From NCBI GenBank assembly GCA_026214975.1, contig CM047806.1, positions 53,399,947 through 53,463,946 on the forward strand: DNA of 64,000 nucleotides. Direction: 5' to 3'. Position numbers and translations under genes: made by a program. The notes under the pieces were generated by a model. It saw only the letters and a list, made by a program, of their open reading frames with translations. It was not told where the DNA came from and made no database searches. The first letter of the stretch is position 1. Every line of letters begins with the position of its first letter. Below, in pieces: positions 1 to 9,769 of the stretch. The DNA is from Gentiana macrophylla (lineage: Eukaryota > Streptophyta > Magnoliopsida > Gentianales > Gentianaceae).

Positions 1-1332
1 AACTGATTCACGACAGTTATGTTCCACGATTTATCGCGACACTTGGAAGACCATATCCAGAGCTAGGTACCTTCTCTCTTTTCCCTTTTTTATAGTCATT
101 GGGGACAATGTCTAAACTAAGTGGGGGTAGGCGCTCTTAGCTTTTCATCAAAGATGGGGGTAATTTTGAAAAATTAAACACTATTTTTAGCTTGTCTATT
201 GAACGTCACGAGTAAGGAATCGGTAAAAAAGGATCCCAAGAATGATTTGAAATTAGCTATAGCATATTCAATTTGGTATGGATGAATGAGCATGTGTTAT
301 GTTGCATGAAGTAGTGACTTATTAATTGTTATTTTACCACTACATTCAATTTTTGAGCACGCAATCTGTGTGAGAAGTGTTTGAGATAAGATGAAGAGTT
401 ATCTTAGACCGGGAATCGATATACTTATCGGTGGATATACTTTAACTGATTGTTGTAGGATGATGGTAGCAATCATGAATGCCACAAAGTGTAAAATGGG
501 ACAAAATTGGGCTTGTGAGAGAGTGAGGAAAAAGAAATCAAAGAGAAAAAATGCCAAAAAGAAAGCGAATTCGGAATGTAAGACGTACGACCCTCGCATA
601 AAAAATAAAAACAAACGAGGACCTTTGAGTAGTACTCGGTCCCCAAGTCCGCCCGGCCTGATTACGGTTTCATGTTGTTTTTCCGAGTCTGAAAGCAAGA
701 AGAGTGTGTATGCACACTGATGATTTAAGGATGTGAGGTCACTATAACTTCATTCTTTTCACGAATGCATTATCACAAAATATTTATCAAACGACACATA
801 TATGCAATGGTAGGTATTGATTAAGAGGGAGCCTATGAATTGTTGCTTGACATACGTTTTGCCTGAAATCTTTATTGAACATGTGAGCGTTGATGGGGAT
901 TTTTCTTTGAGGTACATTGCCCCTTGATACTCTGCTCGAGGGACGAGCGAAAGGCTAGTGGGGGTAGTTGATGACGCTTCAAATGATACATTGTACCAAT
1001 TCACCCATTCTAAGCTAAAATTAGTTGTTTTCGGCCATTTATATGAACCATTTGGGTTGAATGATCTATGTCGGGTTCACGAATCGAGTATTTGGTGTTT
1101 TGCATTATTATTCCTAGAATTGGTATTATTTCGTGTATTAATTGGACTACTTCGTGTATTATTGGACTATTATTTCGTCCAGGCTGATATGACGATGCTC
1201 TGTTCGATAGAAGGTAGTACGGGGATATCCGCAAAGCGCTGGCATTTGTTACATTCTTTAGTGAACCATTGAGCATCTTGGGTGAGTGACGGCCAGTACT
1301 AGAACGCTGAAATTATTTTCTGACTGATAGTG
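1..1332 (+). other. Degenerate Ty3/gypsy 3' untranslated debris
   Basis: I see no credible coding sequence here. Two purine tracts of the kind that follow pol in Tat/Athila-type gypsy elements are present: GGGGACAATGTC followed by AAGTGGGGGTAGG near 98-130, and GGGACGAGCGAAAGG followed by CTAGTGGGGGTAG near 939-967. The second tract could be the polypurine tract of a 3' LTR starting with TGATGACG near 968. I could not find the other end of such an LTR. The open frames at 391-720 are short, show no recognisable domain and overlap on both strands, so I do not call genes. The assignment rests on motif resemblance only. Confidence 0.35.
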
Positions 1333-1755
1333 CAGCTAGCGGGATGGCCCCCCACACTCCTTCATGAACCTCTGTCAGGATTTTTTCTACTTCTTCTAGA
1401 CGAACACATCGCAATAATGCTTTGTATAAGATCGCCTGTATATAATTCCATTGTCGGCGGTGTTTCGCGCTGCCCTTTTGGTTAGAGCGCGAGTTCGATC
1501 TGCCTCGGCAGGTAGGGAGCCTGCCTCTATGTAGGCCTTGAGTTCATCTATCAAACATGTCGAAGTTGGTTGGATGTCCATTATTTCGGTCTGATTGATG
1601 ATGGGATTAGAAAGGTACCTGACCAGCACTGTAAGATCTTGGATCACTTCTTTTGAGGACATTTTTGACAAGTAATCTGCCCGCATACTATCCTCGCGGC
1701 CAATTCTGATGACTCTAACATAAACATTTGGTAGGCAGACACACAAAACCAACAC
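1333..1755 (-). pseudogene. Gypsy pol fragment (RNase H tail to integrase zinc-binding region)
   Basis: On the minus strand a 119-codon frame (1396-1755) reads through the stretch that joins RNase H to integrase in plant gypsy pol. It has an R-x-D-x-x-R-A-D-x-L-S motif at about residues 20-30, then a segment like 'L-x-x-Y-x-x-x-G-x-L-P-A-E-A-D-R-x-R-A', then 'G-I-I-Y-R-R-S-Y-T-K'. Another frame continues to about 1333 with a V-H-E-G-V-x-G-G-H stretch, the first histidines of the HHCC integrase finger, so there is a frameshift near 1400. Everything else of the element is missing. It resembles the Tat lineage but is not the same copy as the element starting at 2743, which runs on the other strand. 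Confidence 0.65.
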
Positions 1756-1788
1756 AAATCAACTTTGCCCAACAACTCAACTTTAACC

Positions 1789-2568
1789 CATAGTTATTAG
1801 AACCGGACCAGACGTTCAACCAGAAAAAACACTGAATCACCGGGTCTGCAACCGGCAGGTCATTACATCTAATTTAAAATATAATAATATATTAAGACTT
1901 AATATTAATTATAATATGACATCCAAAATCATTTTCAAAATATTCAAACATCCAAATCACAAACAAGATACATATGGAATATGTAAATTATAAAGAAACG
2001 CTACAATACTAAAAGTTTCGAATAAGAGATCTATTTTGTGAACTTTGCACATTTTTAAATAACATAATCATACTAGTCCCTAATTTTCCAACTAGTACCA
2101 AATTCAAAATTAAAAAAAAATTGAAGTACTATAACTTATCATTTTTCACAATTAATCCAATGAAAGAGGAAAAAAACAGAACATAGAGAAAAAAAAGACG
2201 TTGACGAGAAATAGTGAATTTTTACGAAATTTTTTTCTAAATGGAGGAAGCCTGAAAGAATTAAAAGTCTAATAATTGATGAGTGAAATTAAGGATTTTG
2301 CGTTTTACAAATATATTTATATTTAAAGTTAAATCTCGTCATATTATTAAAAAAACTAAAAAAAACGGTTCAACTAATAACCGGCCGAGTCACGAACCAA
2401 CGGTTTTTGCGATTTTGAACAGTCGTGTTCCTTAACCGTCCAATGATTGAACCTGACTGGTTCCGTGACCGGTTCAACGGTTTTACCGGTCTGATCATTG
2501 GTCCAGTCCGATTTTGATAACTATGCTTATTTTTCTCTGGTTTTTTTTTGTTGAAAAAAATAACTATG
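1789..2568. mobile_element. Non-autonomous TIR element, hAT-like
   Basis: The left end reads CATAGTTATTAGAACCGGAC. The reverse complement of the right flank near 2490-2526 gives CATAGTTATCAAAATCGGAC, so the ends are inverted repeats rich in CCGGTT blocks. The copy of ATAACTATG at 2560-2568 is followed by CTTTAGCC (2569-2576), and the left end is preceded by CTTTAACC (1781-1788). This would be an 8-bp target duplication with one mismatch, as expected for hAT. The right end is duplicated (2518-2526 and 2560-2568), so the exact border is uncertain. The interior is AT-rich and non-coding. Confidence 0.6.
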
Positions 2569-2742
2569 CTTTAGCCAACAACATTTGATAGGGGACAAAA
2601 TAGAGTACCCAAGATACAAAACCCGCCAAAAAATAGATTTAAAAAAAAATTGGTGTCCCAAGTTCAGAAATTGGAGTAATGCATGAGACTACTATGAGTA
2701 GTTATAAAATATGACAATTTTCTGACCAGTATCATTTCATTA

Positions 2743-4228
2743 ATGCCGTCGCCCCCGGAACACCAAATAATTGTGGATCAACTAGCGGAGGCTGATCGCG
2801 AATTGATGGCCAGGATCATAGCAGAGGCATTCAGGGCACAGCAGCACGTAGATGGTGGCAAGAAAGATGCTGCGGAAAAGCCAAAGCAAGCCCCTGGGGA
2901 CGAAGTCAGCGCGTCTTCTAGCTCCGTAGAGAGAAAAAGACGTGAAATCCAACAGAAACATCAAAGGATGGATGAGGACAACATCAGGCAAGAGTTGGAT
3001 GTCATTCTGGGGAAAAGTCAGGTCTCTATGTGGTTGCAATCGCCTTTTACTAAGGAGATCGAAGAGTTCCCAAAACCAAAGGGATTCAAAATACCAAAGA
3101 TAGAACCCTATGATGGTACCACTAACCCCGAGGATCATCTACATAGGTATCTATCTCAGATGAGGCTGGACGGTGCACCCGATGCGATGAGATGTCGGGC
3201 TTTCGAGACACTGCTCGTTGGTCGAGCCAGAGAGTGGTTCAACAAGCTACAACCCGGGTCAATCTCTAGTTTTACCATGTTAGCTCGCAAGTTTCGAGAT
3301 TCGTTTATTGTAAACAATAAATTTCACTTAAGCGCCACACATCTCATGAATATGAAGCAACAAAAAGACGAAACAGTGCTAGAATATCTAAAGAGGTTCA
3401 ATCTCGAGGCCATGCAAGTCAAGGATGCAGATGACCGACTTCTGATCATGTCGTTTGTGGGGGGGCTGCGTAATACCAAGTTGTATATGAAGCTGAGCAG
3501 GGATCTCCCTCATACCATGGATGAATGTGTTAATGTGGTGCACCGATTCTGTCAAGTGGAAGAGGCAGTGCATAGACACACCCAATCTGACTGGATGGAT
3601 TCAAAGAAGGACACTCGAGGTCCGAATAAGAATCAGTCCAAAAGACAGAACACTGAGACCAAGCCGACAGTCTGGGACCGCATTACAACGCCTTTCGCAG
3701 ACTGTTTGGGAAAGAAAGGAGCTCTGCTTGATAAAGATCTCATCCCACTCAACCGGTCGCGCGGAGAAGTTTTGGCTAGTATGATCTCGAAAGGTATTGC
3801 AAGGAAACCGAGTCCACTAAAAAAGCCTCGAGAAAAGAGGAATCCCAAAAAATATTGCGAGTTTCATAAGGACATAGGTCAGGAAACGGAGGAATGCTCT
3901 GACCTGAAGAGAGACATCGACGCCTGTATACAAGAAGGCAAGCAAGATGAAGTGGTTGACTGATCTCAGGGCAACGAGCCTAGGGGGCGTAGAGAATACA
4001 AGAGGAAAAATTCTGATCAAGGCCGAGATCATGGTCGCGACAATCAGAGGCGTAGGGATCGATCTCTAGGTCGAGAAAGAGACAACAGGGGAGATCATGA
4101 TCGAGATAGGTACGATGATAATCAACCCAATAATTACGTCAATACGATCTTTGGGCCAGCTGAGACCGAGAGAGATCGAGCCAGTCGAGAGCCAACTGAC
4201 AGCTTGAGGGAAATCAAAAAAAACTGAG
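2743..4228 (+). pseudogene. Tat-type gag, interrupted by stop codons
   Basis: An open frame of 406 codons (2743-3963) encodes a retrotransposon gag. Its first 120 residues are polar with Lys/Glu-rich stretches. The conserved gag domain starts at the 'P-K-I-E-P-Y-D-G-T-T-N-P-E-D-H-L' motif (about residue 118) and includes 'W-F-N-K-L-Q-P' and 'E-Y-L-K-R-F-N'. A zinc-knuckle-like 'Y-C-E-F-H-K-D-x-G-x-x-T-E-E-C' lies near residue 380. After the TGA at 3961 the same frame continues as an Arg/Asp-rich tail and the typical gag-end motif 'N-x-I-F-G' until a TGA at 4226. The start ATG is the first in the frame. The product would form the virus-like particle shell; the normal gag to pol frame relation is broken here. 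Confidence 0.85.
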
Positions 4229-4820
4229 ATTTACAACGGAAGTCGGGTATGGACCCAAGGATGACATTCCCAAGTCTTGGAGTCACTGTGATGGTTTGGT
4301 AATTGAAGCAGTAATTAGCCGTGCTCGGGTATCGAGAGTCTGTGTCGATAATGGTAGCGCGGTGAATATCTTGTATCACTCGGCTTTCCAGGCGATGAAG
4401 CTGAAAGAGAAAGACATAGCTCCTCCAGCGTCTCTTCTGTTTGGGTTCACAGGACAAGCGGTTCATCCCGTAGGGTCGATTAAGCTGTTAACGATGGTCG
4501 GAGATGGCGAGAAAGGGAGGACCCTTGAATTAAAATACGTAGTAGTCAAGGCTCCCTCGGCATAAAATGTTATTTTGGGACGAACCACCCTCTTCGACCT
4601 ACGTGCTATCATCTCCACTTTCCATAACAGCATGAAATTTCCGACCAGGAATGGCCCCCATGAAGTAAGGGGAGACATTGACGTTGTGCGGAGCTGTAAC
4701 TCCATTGTCATGGACGGGAAAATGGCAGTACAACAAGTCCTGGTCGAGGAGCTAATCCCAGAAGAAGAAGTGGAGAAGAGTTGGATCTCGGTTGATCCAG
4801 TCAAAAATGTTAGACTATAG
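4215..4820 (+). pseudogene. Tat-type aspartic protease region
   Basis: The frame 4296-4565 contains 'V-C-V-D-N-G-S-A-V-N-I-L-Y', the position of the catalytic D-T/S-G triad of retropepsins. Here the second residue is Asn, which should abolish activity. The C-terminal protease motif (I-L-G-R-T-T-L) follows after an in-frame TAA at 4563-4565, and the frame then runs to a TAG at 4818. Upstream of 4296 the frame contains further stops. Usual role in the family: cleavage of the gag-pol polyprotein. This copy is inactive by two criteria, the triad change and the stops. Confidence 0.75.
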
Positions 4821-5676
4821 GAAGGCGAAGAGGATTAGTGTGTGCAAGTCGGAACCTGGATCCCGGCCAAAGATAAACAATCACTGGTAGAGCTGCTGAT
4901 CGAGTTCAGAGATGTTTTTGCTTGGAGGGCTGATGACATGCCGGGACTATCTATAGATATCGCGGTCCACAAATGAAATAGATCAAGCCAGGAAGCCAGT
5001 TAGACAGAAAAAGTGGAGCTTTGCGCAGGATCGAGTGGAAGCCATAGAGAAAGAAGTCGGGAAGCTTCTAACCACCAGGATAGTAAGAGAGGTGTTTTAT
5101 CCAGAATGGCTAGCCAATCCAGTGCTAGTCAAAAAGCCCGACAGCAGCTGGCGTATGTGCGTGGACTTCACTGACCTTAATAAAGCGTGTGCTAAGGACT
5201 CATATCCATTACCAAAAATTGACAGGTTAGTAGACTCTACTATCGACTTTGAAGTGTTTGGATTTTTAGACGCGTATAAGGGATACCATCAAATCCTAAT
5301 GGATCCCCAAGACGCGGAGAAAACGGCTTTCATCACAGAATTCGGCACTTTCTGCTATGTAACCATGCCGTTCGGCTTGAAAAATGCCGGGGCTACATAC
5401 CAGAGAGCAGTCAACAAAATCTTCGCTAAGCAGATCGGCAGATGCATGGAAGTGTATGTGGATGACTTGCTCATCAAGAGTCGATCCATGAGCCAGTTTT
5501 TGGTAGACGCCCAGGAAGTGTTTGAGGTGTTGAGGGACACGAAGTTGAATTTATATCCGAATAAGTGCACCTTTGGGGTCAGGTCGGGAAAATTTCTAGG
5601 ATACATGATCTCGAAAGACAGGATTCAAGCGAACCCAGACAAGATCGACACTTTAAAAAACATGCCTGCACCCTGA
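4821..5676 (+). pseudogene. Reverse transcriptase of the Tat element
   Basis: The 213-codon frame 5035-5676 covers the RT core: 'R-M-C-V-D-F-T-D-L-N-K-A-C' (conserved block 2), 'D-S-Y-P-L-P-K-I-D', 'F-L-D-A-Y-K-G-Y-H-Q-I', 'F-C-Y-V-T-M-P-F-G-L-K-N-A-G-A-T-Y-Q', the catalytic 'Y-V-D-D', then 'F-L-G-Y-M-I-S'. The YVDD aspartates are intact. The N-terminal approach (about 4860-5034) is in other frames and contains a stop at 4974, so at least one indel lies there. The core ends at a TGA (5674-5676) in place of the residue before 'N-I-K-E-V-Q'. The RT core itself is the best preserved part of this element. Confidence 0.9.
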
Positions 5677-6240
5677 AACATAAAGGAAGTGCAGAGACTT
5701 ACCGGTCGAATGGCGGCCCTCAACAGGTTCCTATCAAGATCCACGCATCGTGCACTACCATTTTTTAAGATTCTCCGTAAGGCCAGTCCTTTTCACTGGG
5801 ATGAAGAATGTCAGACAACCTTCGAGGAGTTGAAAGCCTTTTTGTCAGAATTACCCACTCTTACTTCACCTCGAGAGGGAGAGAAGTTATTGGTTTACTT
5901 AGCAGTATGTGAAGAAGCAGTGAGTGCGGTTCTAATTCGAGAAGGGCTCCACGGCCAAGTGCCAATCTATTTTGTCAGTAAAGCTTTACATGGGCCCGAG
6001 ATCCGATACTCACCAGCAGAGAAGTTGGCGTTATGTCTGGTACACGCCTCGAGAAAATTGAGGGCTTATTTCCAAGCTCATCCCATCACGGTGGTTACTG
6101 ACCAACCACTGAAGCAGATCTTAGCGAAACCCGACAATTCAGGCCGGTTAGAAAAATGGGTGGTGTAAATGGCTCAGTATGATATCGAGTTTGTCCCCCG
6201 AACGGCGGTTAAGGCCCAGGCCCTAGCAGATTTCTTGGCC
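5677..6240 (+). pseudogene. Gypsy RNase H (first copy) and connection
   Basis: After the TGA at 5674 the same frame continues with 'E-V-Q-R-L-T-G-R-M-A-A-L-N-R-F' and the tethered gypsy RNase H region: 'F-H-W-D-E-E-C', 'T-S-P-R-E-G-E-K-L-L-V-Y-L-A-V', 'V-S-K-A-L-H-G-P-E-x-R-Y' and 'V-V-T-D-Q-P-L'. It stops at a TAA (6166-6168) and resumes with 'A-Q-Y-D-I-E-F-V-P-R'. In Tat elements this first RNase H is usually degenerate and is followed by a second one, which is what is seen here. Confidence 0.8.
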
Positions 6241-6690
6241 GAAGGAATTTCTATACAACTCGAGCAAGAGAAGCAAGGTGCAGACGAACAGTGGACTCTC
6301 CAAGTCGATGGGGCGTCAAGTAAAGAGGGGGCAGGAGCCGGACTCCTGCTAATCAGTCCAAAGGGTGAAGAGTTCCCATATGCTCTTCAGTTTGACTTCA
6401 AAGCAACGAACAACGAAGCTGAATATGAAGCTATGATCACAGGTTTGAAACTTGCTCTGAAATTAGGAGTCGATAATCTGTTGGTGTACAACGACTCGTA
6501 GTTGGTGGTAAATCAGGGGGGAATACGAGGCCAAAGAAGAAACCATAAAGAATTACTTAACAGCGGTACAAAGTCTCATACCTAAGTTCCAATCGGTTCA
6601 GATCGAGCAAGTCCCCCGAAGCCAAAACAAGAGAGCTGATGCGTTATCTAAGCTAGCTTCGAACTTCGTCTCGAGCAAGAAAGTCTTAGT
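6241..6690 (+). pseudogene. Archaeal-type RNase H (second RNase H) of the Tat element
   Basis: The segment has 'W-T-L-Q-V-D-G-A-S-S-K-E-G-A-G-A-G' (first catalytic Asp), 'T-N-N-E-A-E-Y-E-A-M-I-T-G-L' (catalytic Glu) and 'V-Y-N-D-S' (third acidic residue). A TAG at 6499-6501 falls where family members have Gln, compatible with a CAG to TAG transition. An indel in a G run near 6518 then shifts the frame, and the domain ends with 'R-S-Q-N-K-R-A-D-A-L-S-K-L' near 6620-6655. A second RNase H of this type is diagnostic for the Tat lineage among plant gypsy elements. Confidence 0.85.
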
Positions 6691-7780
6691 CGAGTTGTTG
6701 ACGGATAGAAGATACAAGGAATCAGAGGCACATCCGATCATTCAGCAGGTGACTTGGATGGATCGAATAGCCCTTTACCTTAGGGACGGAATTCTACCTC
6801 CCGACAAGGTGCAAGCACGCAAAATCCGACTTCGATCAGCTTGGTATGCTTTCTTTGACTCCATCCTTTATCGAAGGTCCTTTGTAGCGCCATGGTTGAG
6901 TTGTGTATCAGAAGAAGAAGGGGAATATCTTCTCGAAGAAATTCATAGAGGGGCTTGCGGAAACCATTGTGGAGCTAGGATGCTTGCCCGAAAATGCAAG
7001 CTAGCGGGGTACTTTTGGCCGTCGATGCAATGAGATGTGAATCGCCTGGTTCAGAGGTGTAGGACTTGTCAAATTCATGACAATATCACCCACCAACAGG
7101 CCCAAGAAATGAACGTCATCTCGTCAGCCTGGCCATTCGATCAGTGGGGTGTCGACATAGTTGGGCCTTTACCCCGAGCTCCGGGTAACAACAAATACGT
7201 GGTCATCGCAGTGGATTATTTCACAAAGTGGGTCGAGGCCAAGGCTTTGACCGATATCAGAGCAGCGACCATTAAGAAGTTCTTGTGGATTGATATTTTA
7301 TGCAGTAATGGAATCCCGCAGCTTTGATTTCAGACAATGGTACTCAGTTCGAAGATCAAAGAGTCAGGGAATGGTGTAATGAGTATCACATCAATCAGCA
7401 CTTCACCTCGGTCGCTCACCCACAAGCAAACGGTCAGGTCGAGCAAACTAATCGACCGATCAAACTAGGGCTGAAAAAGAGGTTAGAAGTCGAAGGGAGA
7501 GATTGGGCAGCACAACTTCCGAGCATCCTATGGTCGTATAGGACAGCTCAAAATTCATCAATAGGAGAAACTCCCTTCTCTCTGGTTTATGGATGCGAGG
7601 CGGCAATTCCCGCCGAGATCGGTGTTCCTTCTCCTCGATTTCTGGCGTACAACATCGAAACCAACGACCCTGATCTTCGACATGAAAAAGATAGTGTTGA
7701 GGAGCGAAGAGAGATCGCGTCAGCTCGGATGGTTCGATACAAGCAAAAGATTTTGCAGTACTATAACTCAAGGGTCAATT
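6691..7780 (+). pseudogene. Integrase of the Tat element, 5' part
   Basis: The zinc-binding HHCC finger spans about 6945-7075 ('E-I-H-R-G-A-C-G-N-H' and 'C-R-T-C-Q'). It is interrupted by a TGA at 7031. The catalytic core follows: 'G-V-D-I-V-G-P-L-P' (first D), 'I-S-D-N-G-T-Q-F' (second D) and 'H-P-Q-A-N-G-Q-V-E-Q' (catalytic E). A TGA at 7325-7327 breaks the core and the reading shifts by one frame. The segment 'R-Y-K-Q-K-I-L-Q-Y-Y-N-S-R-V' is then cut by the insertion at 7781. The C-terminal part lies 28.7 kb away at 36433-36643. Confidence 0.85.
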
Positions 7781-8689
7781 TGTTGGAAATAATATATGTG
7801 TTTTGATGATGATTCGTCACGTAATTAGTAAGATCATTTACAACCCATGATGATGAAGTCATAACTAACTGTTATAGTGCAAAATGAAAGAAGAAGCAAG
7901 AAATGGTCTAGAGAAAATGTATAAGTTCTATCTAGAGTCCAAACCTTGTATAGGTTGTTTCGCATAAGCATTGTAATAAATAGGAACTAGGCGAATAAAT
8001 TTGAGTCATAATAAGCAAACCGAGTATACTTATGGAAAACTGAGGGATTAGACTCAGTTATGAGAAAACTGAAGAAGATGAGTTCACTGAGGGACACAGA
8101 CTCAGTTGGCTTATCTAGAAGATTGAGGAACCGAGGACACAGACTCATTTATCGAAGACCGAAGAACTGAGGTGGCAAACTAAGTTAGAAGCTGATTAAG
8201 TCGTGACTTTAAGTCAGGATTCAGGCAAGTCTGTGGTGACTGGCTCGAACTATAGATCATGCAAAGTCAATAATCTTAAGGACAAAGATTATCGCTACCG
8301 TGAAAAGAAAAAAAAGCGAATGGTGTACTCACTCGACCAATTGAAGTCGATGTCAAGATCATAAGTACTCGGTTTTGAAGAAGAGTAGAAAAGCTCGAGT
8401 TAAGGCCTTGTTAAATTTGAATTGACAATACGACAAAAGGTTGTACATATGAACGTTGGCTAAACAACAAATGTTACGGCTACAAGTGCTAGTGACCGTT
8501 ACATCACCCCTATAAATACACAAAGAAATACACTAAAGAAAAAAGGAACTGAAAAAGGTTTTAAAAGCATATATCTGAAGATCTAGATCCAGAAAATCAG
8601 ATTTCTTATCTAGAAAAGGTGAAGCCAACAGAATTGCCTTGAAGATTAAAAAGAAAGATCCAGGGAAGATCAGTGTGCAGAGTGAAGGT
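7781..8689 (+). repeat. Sirevirus LTR1, truncated
   Basis: The sequence matches the start of LTR2 (24763 onward) base for base over long stretches. It shows an internal deletion near 8664 that joins AAAGATCCAG to GAAGATCAGTGTGCAG. It then stops at about 8689, where unrelated sequence of the nested copia element begins. The last ~570 bp of the LTR, the PBS and the leader are missing, so the copia insertion came with a deletion. Confidence 0.85.
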
Positions 8690-8906
8690 TATGGTTATGA
8701 TATGCTTATGATATGCAGAATACCTACGACGGCACACTCGGAGTGTACTTTGTCATCTGCAATGGTTATGATATGCTTAATGGGTACTAGAATACGGGAT
8801 GGGTCTCCATTGCTTTAGTGCAAGTGGGAGATGTAGTTTGTTGTATTTTAAATAATAGGGTGTGCTCTAAAACAATTAATCACATGCTTTCGTGCAAGTG
8901 GGAGAT

Positions 8907-9769
8907 TGTTAGGTGTGATGCCCGAGACAATTTTTGTAATTGTTTTATTTAATAAATGAAATGATATTATTATTCATATTTATTATACTCATATTCACCG
9001 ATGTGACAATAGTATTTACACAACAGAAAACTCTAAAGTATATCGTTTATGTAATAACTTAACTTAGTGTATGAGATATACACGGGAGGATTGAGTTAGT
9101 GAAGATGTACTTAAAATACAATTAGCCCGTAGTGAAGTTAATCGAGAGTATCGGGTCTCTCCTTTAACGTGCTATTAATGCGCCCAGAACACAATAGGTG
9201 TGATTGTCTTATCCGGACTTTCGGTTAAGAGAACCTAGTGGGGCATTTATATATGATAGATATATCATATAGTATCGGACCGATTTGATTAGAGTTCACG
9301 ATATAATTCCATGATCGAGAGAAGTCTTATCGAATCAATCGATGATCATATTTATGGATATATCTTAATCCTGAGGTGATCACAGTCAACTGCTTGAATC
9401 AGTATGAGGTTTGACTTGACGGTTAAGGATTACACTGAGTCTGTGATCTGAATTACCCCATCTTGGCATTGTACTGGATTGAGTGAGTAGTCTGTGTTAT
9501 CACAGATATGGAATCCATTCCTTCCATTTATGGAAGTAGATAGACAGTTCCCTTATTTGTTAATCCTAGAAACTGATCGATCGCGCGAGTTCATATTACA
9601 CTGATTAGCTACCAGTGAGTTGTATGAATTAATTGATCACTAGGGGTTAATGGTAAATAAGGATAAGAGGTTCTAAAAAGGGTTAACGGTAACTTCCCAA
9701 TTTAGAATGAACAGTCTATGGAGGATTAATCCATATGTAATGATTATATCAATGGACGCTTATAAATTC
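8907..9769 (+). repeat. First LTR of the copia element, 5' half only
   Basis: The sequence parallels 14379-15232 with few differences, then both diverge abruptly after AATGGACGCTTAT. The second LTR continues with its promoter half (CCTATATAAAGAG near 15821), while the first continues with unrelated sequence lacking a TATA box. The first LTR therefore lost its promoter half by deletion or recombination. Confidence 0.8.

Noticed and set aside
391..720. 109-codon frame on the plus strand (and 399-698 on the minus strand)
   Set aside because: Low-complexity Lys/Arg-rich translation of a purine-rich stretch, overlapping open frames on both strands, no domain.
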